Below are positions 46,874 through 57,765 of a stretch of DNA of 64,000 nt, one piece after another. The notes below the pieces were generated by a model. That model was not told where the DNA came from, ran no database searches, and saw nothing but the letters and a program-made list of their open reading frames with translations. Position numbers and translations under genes: made by a program. This DNA is from Amblyomma americanum (lineage: Eukaryota > Arthropoda > Arachnida > Ixodida > Ixodidae). Positions within the stretch are counted from its first letter, which is position 1; each line of letters begins with the position of its first letter. The stretch spans positions 49,289,507 through 49,353,506 of the forward strand of contig NC_135505.1 in assembly GCF_052857255.1 (NCBI RefSeq). Reading direction: 5' to 3'.

Positions 46874-46914
46874 TTTGGACAAAAGAGTCGACACTATACA
46901 GTTTTAGGTGTGCA

Positions 46915-47244
46915 TTAGACAATCAACTGAATGTCCCGTTCGCTTCGAACATTAATGACATTCGAGGTTTCATCCCTGCGAGCAAAAATCCTTCCGTCCC
47001 TGGTCCACACAAACTTCCATTTACATTCCTTCTTCCTTGCAACAGTGATTCCCAACAGTTTCTTCATTACGGGACATAAGTGCTCATTTACATAAATGGG
47101 ACTCTCCTCGTTGTTCTCGTCCAGGTTTTTCATTGAAAGCCTTGTTTTCCTTGCTTTGAGAAGCAAGGAATCCCTCTTTGATCTGGTCTTAAATTGTACC
47201 ACAATGTTATGAGACGACTCGTTGCGAGTCTTCGTCCTACCCTG
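46915..47244 (-). pseudogene. LINE A ORF1 C-terminal fragment (FP-type domain)
   Basis: In-frame minus-strand residues run from 47244 to the stop at 46915-46917, including NIVVQFKTRSKRDSLLLKAR, PIYVNEHLCPVMKKLL and WKFVWTRDGRIFARRDE. This is the C-terminal domain of the CR1-like ORF1 proteins, an RNA chaperone role by family knowledge. A TAG at 47245-47247 and loss of similarity mark the 5' truncation. The ORF2 start lies about 42 bases downstream, a normal spacing. Confidence 0.8.
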
Positions 47245-47393
47245 CTAAGCGAATACAAAATTTCTACAAGCGCAAATATACTGTAAAATTTCTCTCCAAT
47301 AGTTTACTACGAGTGACTGACGAAAGATTTACAGCGAACACTGTTGGTTTATCATGAACGAATATTCGTCACTAAAGATATAGCCTATAATAA

Positions 47394-47622
47394 ACTGCAC
47401 ACCTCCAACCGAAATGCGCCAGCGTGACTGACAGCCTAAACCCCCTCCCCCTCCCCCGCGCCATTCGCGACACAGCTGTTCTTTTCACCCCCCCCCACCC
47501 CCCCTCCATATTTAAAAGACGCTAGCTACTGCCCTCAGTCACCCATGATGAAGGAGCAGAGTCGGCTTCGAAACGTTGCGTTAAAGTTAACATTTTTGGT
47601 TGGAGATGCGCAGTTTATTATG
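47394..47622 (+). mobile_element. PLE terminal-repeat-like fragment with inverted repeat and hammerhead-like core
   Basis: The sequence taataaactgcacacctcca (from about 47391) reappears inverted at about 47596-47622 (ttggttggagatgcgcagtt). Between them is tgatgaaggagcagagtc (47546-47563) followed by cttcgaaacg (47566-47575). I recall tgatgaagg ... cgaaacg as a signature of Penelope-like terminal repeats, where hammerhead ribozymes are known. Stem II and stem III do not fold cleanly here, so a working ribozyme is not shown. C-rich tracts flank it (47445-47510). Confidence 0.5.
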
Positions 47623-49426
47623 TCTTAAACCGAACCAGACAGGCAAATCTGCCAAAATGTTTAGTTTTCAAGATATAGCGTGCACGATGCATGCAACGGT
47701 ACACTTTAAAAAAAATACACCGCAGTTATAATCGCTAAAATCGATTATTGTAAGTTGCGCGGCCACTACCGCATACTGAATTCATCGGCTTACGGATATT
47801 TCCGGAGCACCCGCCATTATAAATTCGTTCTTATCGCCTTCCGCACCAGCCAAAAATCTCACTATTGAGTCCCTGCCGCGGCAGCCACATATTGTCGGAG
47901 GCAGAATGCAAAAACGCCCTTGCGTTCTGCAATGTCCGTGCGCATTAAAAGGTCCCAAGACATGGAAGACCCTCCACTGCAGGGTCTGTCATAGTTCAGG
48001 CGATGCTCCTGGGCGGTCATCCTATTCCTGAATATCCGCAGCAGCCTTTACGATGTTTGCGCAAAGAAAATGGAGCTGTATAGTCACCGAGCGCACGTGG
48101 AACGTTTTCTGTCGGTGAAATTCCTCGTTCACCTTTTAGGCATTGATGGCTTACTGCCAATCACTCGAGACGTTGTAGGTTGCAGTTTCTTGTTCCAGAC
48201 GTGAGCTATTTAATACAGCGCAGTGGTAAGCACATTACTTATCCATGTCACTATTCCTGAATTGAAAGGTAGAGACTGTCAGGTTTAGGTATTTGGCACG
48301 TATTTAGGAGTATATTCTAAAAAGAAAAGGTATCAATCATTCGGAATATAAACAGTCGCGCACACTGCCGCAAAGGCTGGAGATAAGAATTAAAGGAAAA
48401 CACGTGAGCAGCGTCGAATTTTATAAAGACATTCCACAGCTAAGAAACTTTAGCTGATAATAGCAGCGCACGTTTGAGGAGCTATGTAGCGTTGTATGCG
48501 AAGTGTTAAGGGAATATAACTTTCTTGCAGACGAAGCAGCAAACTATTGGAAAGAAAATGATAATGCAAAAGGTAAGAGACAGGAGGAGAGAAGAATAGT
48601 TTCGGGGACAAAGGTGAGTTAACGATACCAGCTGAAATCAAGAAGAACTACTTGGCCTGAAAACGGCACCTGACGCGAAATCAAGCTAATCTGTAAGCCA
48701 TAGGGATAATATTGTCACCGAGAAACGGTTGACGTAAGCAGGGCTGGTTTACTTGCGTTACTTATACTCGCAAGACGTGAATTGTTTGGACGCGCAAGGC
48801 AGCAGGCAGCACGAGAGATGAACACGACAACGCATCTAGCCCCGAGATGCTCAAGGCTTGCCAACTGCCAGGAAATGCAGTTCAGCCGCGGTATGGCGCC
48901 ACTAGAGTAGTTAGTAGTGTGGCAATATAGTGAATTCCAGGAAGTTAAACGGGCAAAAGGAAATCAGGACAATGGCTGAGATTACGAATTTGTCTTGGTA
49001 CAGAGTGGTCGCCGCGCGGAATCTCGCCAGGAAGGCACTTTAGTGTTTCATGCAATGCACAGCATATTTTATAACTGCATTGTTTCTGCTGGCTATTGAA
49101 TATGTGTTGCCTGTGTTTCCCTTTATTAATAATAAGATTTATTTCTATTGTTCGTATTGAAACTTATTTGATGGTTTTCATAGGGCCCCATGTTTTTAAC
49201 TCGGTATTTAAAAGTGACCACCTTAGATAATGCCCAAGGACCACTGTAATATTTGTAAAAATTAGAGAAATATATAAGTGAACAAATAAATAAATACATT
49301 TAGCGCCTCCACCAGTGCTGGAGCTTCGCTGGTGTGCACCAGCCGAATGTCTCCTAACCTGATCACCAACGAAACTTCCAATAGGACCCATATATTAAAA
49401 ACGTCGGTGCAAATAAGATATAATTT
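47623..49426. other. No gene recognised
   Basis: Anonymous. A possible LINE tail (gaacaaataaataaatac near 49,280-49,297) has no supporting coding sequence. Confidence 0.35.
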
Positions 49427-49446
49427 GGGGGGGGGGGGGGGGGGGG
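49427..49446. repeat. Poly-G tract
   Basis: An uninterrupted run of 20 G. Confidence 0.9.
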
Positions 49447-51449
49447 CTTAGGAATTTTCGCAACGCACGTAATTAATAAGGTGAACTGCATCTAAGATGC
49501 AGTTTGTTGATTCAGATTGTTGGTTGTAGATTATCAGATTCTTATTAAAAGCATTTGGCAACAAAATAACAGTTATAACACATGCAGTAAAAACATCTGT
49601 AGAGATAAATTAATAATTAAAACAAGGAAAATGGGTCTAAATTTAATAACAGTGAAAATGGCGAAAGCGTTTATCAGCCGCTACCAGCCGGCGCAGCCAG
49701 TCGCAAGCCCCTATTTATTTATTTCCAAATACACCAGGCAGCAATGCTGCCCAAGCAGGAGAGGGTTACAAAAAATGAGTTTGCAAAGAGCGCTCAAAAG
49801 TGCTAACGTTAGTTCATTTAACAATCAAAGAAGGCAGTCGGTTCTATTGTTCGACTGTTTAAGGGGAAAAGATTTCTGGAATTGTTTAGTCCTAGCTGAA
49901 TATGGCCGCATATCTTTTGTGTGGTTCAATGTTGACGATCGCTGATATGTAGAAATATGAATGATTCACTTGGCAGTCCTGTTTTGCTGTGATATACCAA
50001 GTACAAAAATTTAAACCCGGTGATCTGTCTGCACTACTGGAGAGGCTCCAATTTATGCTGCCTCAACGTAATTGTAACTGATGAATGTTTGCGATAATTG
50101 GATGAAATGAACTTGACTGCATGCCGATGGACGCGCTCCACTTGCTCAGTATTTGTCGTGTGGCACGCATCCGACACCACCGAGGCGAACTGTAAGACTA
50201 ATCGAATCATAGTGCGATATGCTTCAAGTTTCACGCTTGACGATAAACCTTGTAGCTTCTTGCTCATGTAGCACGATTTCCTGTTTGATTTCGAGCATAC
50301 ATCTTTAAGATGCGTCTGCCATTTATGATCAGAAGTAATTGTTATAACCAGGTATTTAATTGAAGTGACTTGAGTTATGCAGTTATCTGAGAATTTGTAA
50401 ACGTATTTAAAAGAAAGTTTTTTGTGGCAATTCTCATTGATGCTGTCTTTAAAAATTAATTTTAATCGCCCTGTGTTCACACTAGTCCGTATGTTTAAAT
50501 AGGTTGTTATTCAGTAGTTGCTGGCTGGAAGAATACTTAATGACGGGGTATATGGCATAATCAACGGTAAAAAATTTTACAGTAATACCTTCATCGACAT
50601 GTTGAGCTATATAAATGACGTAAATAATTAACAATAGTGGTGCCCACAGTGATCCCTCTGGTACGCCGGAGAGAGACTGCAAACAGCTGGACTTAATTCC
50701 ACCAAATTCTACAAACTGCCTCTGATTCTGCAGGCAAGCTTGCAACCAGCTGACAAGCTAGTCCGGCATCCGCATTTTTTTAGCCTTTCAATGAGCAAGC
50801 TGTGGGGTACACAGTCAAATTCAACACGATAGCTAGGCGGGTGAGTTCCTGATACTAGTTTAAAAATAGCAGTGCAAAAAATGGGGACTTCAAGGGTAGA
50901 AGACCTGTGTCTTGAGTTTTCTACGCTTGAAATCCCTGTTTTCCGCGCTGTTATTTTTTAAAAACACAGTAAAATACCTTTGATAAATTCAGAATAATTG
51001 CATCTCAAATTTGTTCGCAGCTGTCAATGACCATAGAAATGTCAAGAATTACGGATTATAGCTGTGCTGTAGTGCATATATTTCAGCGGAAATCGTGCTG
51101 AAATATCACGAAGTTGATCGATTCAAGATAGCAGGATATATGGTGGACTATTATATGCTGAAGAAACTTGCAAGAGGTGCATATAAGCGAGATACGCCAA
51201 TAGTTTCGAGCATTTAAATTTTCTCCAGACTTAAAAACTGGCACTATTTTGGAAACTAAAAAATCTTTAGGCAGACAACTCTGATCAAGTGAGGCATTGA
51301 AAATGACGTAAAGGTAGTAAGAAATGATCTCAGAGTACCTATGAACAAATGCGGGAGGAATACCATTGGCGCCATTTGACTTCTTTGCTTTCGTATTTAA
51401 TAAGAGTGTGAGTACCAACAATATGCTTAAGTCCTTTGTAACGCGACAG

Positions 51450-51772
51450 TGAGCGTGCATGAAATTGTTTTATGTATTTTAGAAATTCTCTTGCAGAATT
51501 GGTGTGCTACCATGGCTGCCTTCCTTGTACATACTGACCTTTATTTGTGGCTCAAAAATGAGTATATTATTTTTGTATTGCATATTATACGTACTGACTT
51601 TTAAACTTTCTAATGTATAAAGATGTATGTTTCTTAATCTTCCATTGTATATGCCTTGTAAATAGGGGGCTCGAAGCTCGTCAAGTGGAAACTTCCACTT
51701 TTTCTTCGAGCCCTCCTCGTCCTCCGCTAATCTTTTTGTGAGGAAGAAATAAAATTGTTGATTGATTGATTG
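51450..51772 (+). mobile_element. Plus-strand LINE A-type 3' UTR inserted in the reversed LINE
   Basis: It ends in the tail ttgttgattgattgattgag and carries tgccttgtaaatagggggct, nearly identical to the corresponding sequence in LINE A (42.3 kb). It includes the double hairpin at 51667-51713. Only 3' UTR is present, so the left boundary (about 51,430-51,470) is approximate. Confidence 0.75.
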
Positions 51773-52489
51773 AGTATGCCCTCGCGGCTTATAACTCAAT
51801 TCGGCATGTTAGAACAGGAAAGAAATGCATTAACAATCAGGTGATATGCCGAGGTTAAAGTTTGTGTGAATGCACCTTGAAAAGCACTGTTGAATTCATT
51901 AAAAATCTTTTAAAAATTGAATTAACATTACCATTAATACGTAGTTTATCGACAGTCTGCTTAGTACCGGAAACAAAACGCCAAATTTTACAAGTTGAAT
52001 CTTTCCTGAAAGAGGCAAAGATTGCCCGCAGGAGTTTTTGACGGCATTTTGTAGCTTTAAAACCAGCTCTTCTTTGAGTGCACGTAGATCAGCATTGCAA
52101 CCCTTTGTGTGTAGCTTCCGTGCTAAACACCGTTCCAAAAGGGTGATATCACGGTGGATCCAAGGATTGTGATGCCTCACTATTTTACGCCACTAGCGAG
52201 AACAAATTTTATATTGGGTCTTATCAAGCCCTCACTATGGGCAGGCAGTTTTTTAGCATAGGATACCGGGCTTGTGGGGGTCTATAAATCGGGCCATGAA
52301 GAGTGGAAAATCGGGATACATGTTTTTGCCGCCAATACTTTTTTTTGATATGAGATTTATCTGCTAAAACGCACTCAACTTCTCTTTTTACCATTACTGT
52401 CACTCCATCACCTCGCCCATCCCGGTATCGCCGCACTATCGTAATGGAAGGGGGAACAATTTAAGAATCTGTAATTTGAGATGGCAGCC

Positions 52490-52833
52490 ATGTTTCAGTG
52501 CCCCGCCGCGGTGGCTCAGTGGTTAGGGCGCTCGACTACTGATCCGGAGTTCCCGGGTTCGTACCCGACCGCGGCGGCTGCGTTTTTATGGAGGAAAAAC
52601 GCTAAGGCGCCCGTGTGCTGTGCGATGTCAGTGCACGTTAAAGATCCCCAGGTGGTCGAAATTATTCCGGAGCCCTCCACTACGGACCTATTTGTTCCTC
52701 TCTTTGTTCACTGCCTCCTTTATCCCTTCCCTTACGGCGCGGTTCAGGTGTCCAACGATATATGAGACAGATACTGCGCCATTTCCATTCCACCAAAAAC
52801 CAATTATTATTATTATTATTATTATGTTTCAGT
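52490..52833 (+). mobile_element. tRNA-derived SINE (Ruka-like), fullest copy, with 10-bp target duplications
   Basis: The element covers 52500-52823: head ccccgccgcggtggctcagt, box A tggctcagtggttagggc, box B gggttcgtacccg (52556-52568), body gatccccaggtggtcgaaat, then ccctccactacgg, cttacggcgcggttcaggtg and atatgagacagatactgcgc, with an (ATT)n tail (52803-52823). The duplication atgtttcagt lies at 52490-52499 and 52824-52833. It sits inside the reversed LINE's endonuclease sequence. Confidence 0.92.
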
Positions 52834-53000
52834 AAGTGCAATAATATCGGGATCGTAAAGATAATTAAAGTGTTCAAGCTGTGTTGCTTTGTTAGCAAGA
52901 TTTCTTGCAATTAATAAAGAAAAGCGAAGTCATTTGACCTCGGATGACGAAATCACTGTAACTGTGTTTGGGTGGCGTAATTTCGCCGCTTTTGAGTTCA

Positions 53001-54129
53001 CGCCATCAGAAATGTAGACTACGCGAAGCCGATTGCTTCAGGGGAGATCAGGGCGCCTTAGAACTTGAAGCAACAAAAGAAACTTAACCAAGATGATGAC
53101 GCTTGTTTTGCGCGTGGTAAATGGGTAGGATGAACTGAACATATTTACGAGAATGTGGCAGTAGCCAGCCGAACGCGGACCCAGACACAGTCACTGTCCT
53201 TGAGACCCTAGGGTTTAAACAAAGCAACGATAATGCGAATGATTCTGCGGTAGTGATTAGAGAACAAAACGTTTGAAAAATTGATGTCCTCAAAGCAGGC
53301 AGCGACGTCAAGATGGAGGATCAGAATTTAGATTTGGATAGGGTAAAAAGGCTACAGAATGTGTGTTCCTAATTTACTAATAGACATGTAAATTTAGAGG
53401 CATGTTTTATTCCTTGCAAGGATGCTAAGATTTTTCTCTAGATGGAAGACTACGCGGTTTTCACCTATGGCCACTAAATAATGCGTATTCGAATTCTTCT
53501 CTCATGCTGTTTCAGTTACGGTTTCAACAGCACTGTGGGGTCAAAGACCGGTATAGGTCATGTGATGCATGAAGAAGCTCCAGTGTATTCACTCCTTCTT
53601 CATTCGTTTAATTCCGGCTCTTGAAGAAAGCTGGCTTGAGCATGTAATGAAATAAAATGCCGAAGTAGCCACTAAAACCCCTTTTTATTCATGCCTCGCG
53701 TATCCTTTGCGAAACTGTGACGCGCAGTCATCGTCCGGGTGTAGAAACCAAAAAAGCACGAGACAGAAATTCAATTACAAAGTATTTAGCGGCTATAAGC
53801 TAATACTTCGTGGCCATCTTTTATTTGCCTCGTTAAAATGAAGAAAATATGCGCCTAAAAATAACTATATATACTCCTTTAAAGGATGAATTTCTAAATG
53901 GTATCTGTAAATTGGAGAGCTTCATTAGATGAATGTAAAGATAAAAAACAACGATGGCGGCGCCCACCACCTCCCCGTTTCAAATGGGGCGATCCTAATA
54001 TCCATTCGTCCATCCATATCGCTGACGGGTCCCTGAGGCTAGTCAGCTTAAATGGCATTGTATTAGAGTCAAAATTCGGCAAAAATGACGGCATGTGTCA
54101 CAAAAATTTGCAAAGTGGTCGAGAGAGGC
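53001..54129. other. No gene recognised
   Basis: Anonymous; may include a degraded 5' part of the reversed LINE to about 53,090. Confidence 0.4.
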
Positions 54130-54360
54130 CATGTGACCTAATCACTCAATCACAACGTTAGAGGCAGCAACCGGCCTAGCAGATTGTGAGATTCCGTTAC
54201 CTCGCGACGTAACTAAGATCTACCTACCAGGGCAGGTGGCAACCTGCCCACCAGATTGTAAGCGGTCAGCCCAAAGTGGCAAAAAGGGGATTAAATTAAC
54301 GATTGGTAGAGACCGGTCACCTGACTTGGTGACGTCATCCCAGCCTGCCCACGGAAGAAA
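54130..54360. repeat. Dispersed repeat sharing blocks with 59.65-59.80 kb
   Basis: Shared words in both places include accagattgtaagcgg/cttagattgcggcag, gattaaattaacga/agttaaattaatga and ggtcacctgacttggtgacg/ggtcacatgaccttgcgacg. The blocks are permuted between the two copies, suggesting a tandemly arranged parent unit. Type of element unknown. Confidence 0.45.
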
Positions 54361-54892
54361 GAAGTAAAGACACAGAAACGCCAAAGTAGCAAAAATAGGG
54401 ATCTCGAATGGTATCACACTCCCCTGTTAGGTGCCTTATGTTTGCTTTGTTCTGAAGCGGTGTTTCCTAAACGCTCGCACGATTTGGTTGAGGAGTTGAC
54501 ATGCCTGCTTCTTGAGCAAGGCAGGATGCCTCTTGTATGGTCTGAGAGCTCCACCAAAGCTTGTGATGCGTCTTTGCACGCGCTTCGGGAATGAGGAAGC
54601 GAGAGCAGCGCGCTGTCGACGTCCAGTTGCCCGTTGGAGTTGAAGTTTCGAACAGGGGTATAGAAGTGGAATAAAAAATATTGTCACCATCTGAAGCCGC
54701 CAAAGCCGAACGTATTTGCTTCGGGAGCCTCTTTTACGTGCATGACATCTGGGAGTAGTGAAGACCTCGATAGCCGTTGTTGATCAGTGTCGTCAGTGCC
54801 TCTCTAGCTTTGTACACACGCGAAGTCCCGGCGTTAATAGTCTCAATGCATGCATGCACAGGCATACACGTTGATAGTGTGCAATCAGCGCA
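54361..54892. other. No gene recognised
   Basis: Anonymous; overlapping minus-strand frames of 78-84 codons at 54,436-54,703 have no domain I know. Confidence 0.35.
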
Positions 54893-54926
54893 CACATGTG
54901 TGCATACAAAAGTATGCACACATGTG
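54893..54926. repeat. Perfect 15-bp hairpin
   Basis: Arms cacatgtgtgcatac (54893-54907) and gtatgcacacatgtg (54912-54926) with the four-base loop aaaa. Confidence 0.9.
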
Positions 54927-57154
54927 CAGAATGAACAAAATGACTGCTAGGCGTGATAAAGAAGCATAAGTGTTTTGACGAGCAGCTCAGACATGCGCGC
55001 TGTGTGTGTCATGTTCATGTTCCGATAATTTTTCGGTATGCCAGTTGTGGTCGAAGGTTTCTACGCTATCCCTGAGCGCACCTTCAAATGAAAACCATCA
55101 CGCATTGACATGGACGGACGGCCAAGCCAAGTACAAACACTAAACTCATAAGCAAAGGTCTTCGAGCTTTATGCGAAAATATATGTAGGTTTTCTGTATA
55201 TGTTAGCTAGCTATGCAACTGTGATAAAATATGCAAAAGACAATCCTGACAAAGTTCTATGCTTATAAGAGTCATAAGTCATGGAGGCAATGCAAATTTA
55301 TTTCCTCCTCGCTTAACGGTATGAACGTATCAGTGTAGGCAATCATATCAGTGAAGAGTACTGACACAAGTACTGCTTATCCGCGATGCGATACGCTACG
55401 CCTATTTCACGTGCAGTCTGATCAAGATGCTCATACAATAAATGGGCGCTTCCCGGAATATCACAACGCAACAAATTATGTGGCTAGATTGAATTAGGGC
55501 ACCTTGTAAGGATAGCTCACGTTGCTATAACCTCTGGTTGACAAGATAATGTTCGTTCATTTTTCCAATTATTTTCTGCACAATACCTTTTTGTATTATT
55601 ATACAAATGTGTATATATAATTATGTATACTTCTCTGCAAATCAAACAAATTCAGCTGGAACATTACTTCTTCTGCTTGCCTATCTTAATCTTCATAATC
55701 TGTGCGTGATGCTTCCCTCGCTAATATGAAGGGAAACCAGCAAGGCCGACAAGCCCCAATTAGGCATCGCTTGGAATTGTGGTACTCTGTCCCATTCTGT
55801 ACTGTAGGAAGAGCGTGCCACGCTCTTGTTCACGGATATGTATTGTATGTGCATGTATGCCGAAAAATAAATCTGAAGCCTGTAAGAAATAAGAATTATT
55901 CTTAGTTTCCTGTAGCAACCAAAGAGAATACTGGACTCCTCCAGCAGCATCATTCAGGCAAGAGCCAACATATACACCTGGGCATTATTCTTGGTTACAG
56001 CGCCGGTTTGGCCTTCTATGTACTGCTGAATTTTGAATACCGATTAATGCCGGCTGCTGGAGAGCAAATAGGAATTAGTTCGGAAGAAATTGTTTTCTTA
56101 AATAAAGAATCGCACGAACGCACAACTAAACATACCGAAAGTTTTTTTTCTCTAGATTTAATTTCTTGCTGTTTGTTGAGATACTATGATGTTACAAATG
56201 TTGACCTAATGATTGTGAATATCGACGGCACATCCACTGAACATTAAGGTTTGTCAAGGAAGATCTTGATTCTGTGTTGCTGCAGATATTTGCACGATTT
56301 CTTGCAGTGCCTCCCAGAGAACTTCAAACCAATGGTCTCCTACGCGTCCAAAATAAAAATATTTTAATATTTTGTATTGGATATTCTTCATTTTCATTTG
56401 CATATCCACATTTTCAAGGCAGCAGTTGATATTGAAAATGTGTCGGTGTCGCCTGGAATTTCAACACTAATATTATCACATGAATATGTTGATTCTGTTT
56501 GAAAGACCTGTATATATTATGCCTGCGCGCATCATATATGGCAGCCAGTAATTTGATAGCAAGCTTTTGTTTGCCACTGCAACATACGGATGTATTGAGC
56601 ATTTTAATATGTTACCTTCAGTACTCCCGAACTTCCACCAGGATGGAATGTATAAGTAGCTAAGAATGATGCCTGAACTTTTGCTTTGGTTTCCATCGAA
56701 TTCTCTTGCAATATTCAAGGTTTATAGGCCAATTTTGCTACCTTAAAAAGCTTCACTTTTTCCTTTTCGGCTGCAGATTTACAGGTGTTTCGTGAGAATA
56801 AGGTGAACTTTAGAGAATGTATAATGTGCATGTGACAGGCACAGTCGGGCATGTCGCAGTCTTTGGTGCGGAACAGTCTTATAGACTGTGACATGCCGTC
56901 TTGACGCCCCAATCGGAGTCACCAAGTCCAGCTTTCTCGGGCAAAAATGTTGAAAATCGAAATATTGTTAGACACTGTTATGAAAATATTTAAGGTAATG
57001 GTTCACTATTCTGATATGTAGCGAAATATTTCTTTTAAAGTGTTTCCAGCGACCACAACGAACAGTTCGGGCTGCCATAGAAAATCAATGGAGAACGCTT
57101 TTGACGATAGTAAAAGCGGGAATGCGAAAAAATACAAGACTCCCATCGTGCGAT
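54927..57154. other. No gene recognised
   Basis: Anonymous A+T-rich sequence with short frames only. Confidence 0.4.
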
Positions 57155-57765
57155 TGATTTATTTATTGAAAATACTTCCAAATGCCCTCATTTGACGGCA
57201 TTATATGGAGGGAGAGGGGGGAAGCGGGTCCGAGGCACTGGTTGAAGGTTATAATAACGCACTAAAATAAAACAGAGAAGTCACAAATATTAATGAAAAA
57301 TAGGCATCCACAGAAAGAGTCGGAACAATGGACATTGCAACAGAATTTTAGGAATAACAGCACCGCAGGAAAAAGACAACTGCCGGAAAAAGTATGCCGA
57401 ACTACAAATGAAAAATTCAAATAAAAGAGAAGACAAGGAGGAAGAAAGTACGCTGAAAAAAAACCTTGTTAGTTTCTGGAACCCGAGTGAATAAGGTGTT
57501 GGAATTTATTTAGATCATATTCTGTGGCAATGTCTGTGAGTAAAGCATTCCATTCGGTTATTGTGTGCGGTAAAAAAGAATAAGAGTAACGGCATGGCTG
57601 GCAGTTACTGCGTTTAACTTTGTGCGGATGATCACGATATGGAAAGATAACTGGCTGTGGCTGAAAGAGTTCACCATGAAGCGATAGATGGTGATAAAGC
57701 TTATGGAAAAGTGATAGGCGAGAAATTTTACTGCGCAGTGCTGCTTTGTAACTCAGGTTTAGACT
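57155..57765 (-). pseudogene. CR1-like LINE C-terminus and 3' end, reversed
   Basis: The minus-strand frame from about 57,765 to a stop at 57469-57471 reads AALRSKISRLSLFHKLYHHL, VIFPYRDHPHKVKRSNC, SYSFLPHTITEWNALL and ATEYDLNKFQHLI. This is the very C-terminus of CR1-like ORF2 and has no stop or shift. It has no methionine and is easily missed. The 3' UTR has a hairpin AATGCC/GGCATT (57181-57202) and the tail caataaataaatc at about 57,156-57,168. The element is truncated to its last 600 bp. Confidence 0.82.

Larger units (their letters stand above)
42215..47244 (-). mobile_element. LINE A: reversed CR1-like LINE, 5' truncated in ORF1, interrupted by LINE B
   Basis: Read on the minus strand, the element has an ORF1 C-terminus (47244-46915), ORF2 endonuclease and RT up to about 44,758, then LINE B (44757-43262). 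It then resumes with DLHSWSVANSLQINSKKTKV at 43,260, exactly the RT segment expected after the YADD box. It continues with KILGVHFHKHMLWDTHVNNI and MLQKKAVRLIAGADPYAHT to a 3' UTR with a strong hairpin (42265-42313). It ends in (CAATTT)n at 42218-42242. The distal part has stop codons. No target duplication was found at the outer ends. Confidence 0.85.
50034..52925 (-). pseudogene. ORF2 remnants of the reversed LINE: endonuclease, RT and thumb
   Basis: The best-preserved stretches are 50034-50480 (RT thumb, 148 codons open), 50482-50745 (RT motifs B/C with GVPEGS and mutated catalytic box FTVDYAIY in place of FADDC), 51083-51460 (RT N-terminal part) and 51899-52180 (linker). The region between the endonuclease piece at 52,224-52,436 and the linker has lost about 100 residues. 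The catalytic box mutation alone would abolish polymerase activity. Confidence 0.8.
49706..53000 (-). mobile_element. Reversed CR1/Jockey-like LINE (LINE B relative), nearly full ORF2, twice interrupted
   Basis: Minus-strand pieces in order are: LIARNLANKATQLEHF and DPDIIALTETWLPSQITDS (endonuclease, about 52,925-52,450, split by a SINE), VRRYRDGRGDGVTVMVKREV, a gap, RHHNPWIHRDITLLER (linker, 52,180) and SNGANGIPPAFVHRYSEII (51,370). Then come KIVPVFKSG, SGVPEGSLWAPLL, a corrupted FADD (FTVD), KYLVITITSDHKWQTHL, QVERVHRHAVKF and the C-terminus. The tail is ggaaataaataaata at 49,710 with a hairpin at 49737-49751. Missing segments, stops and frameshifts show it is dead. Confidence 0.85.

Noticed and set aside
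43574..46894. Domesticated two-RT host gene
   Set aside because: The host LINE sequence resumes directly after the inserted LINE's tail and contains stops; nested insertion explains the structure without selection.
42180..47270. Target-site duplication for LINE A
   Set aside because: I compared gagcgtaat before the tail with aagcgaatac beyond 47,244; the resemblance is too weak.
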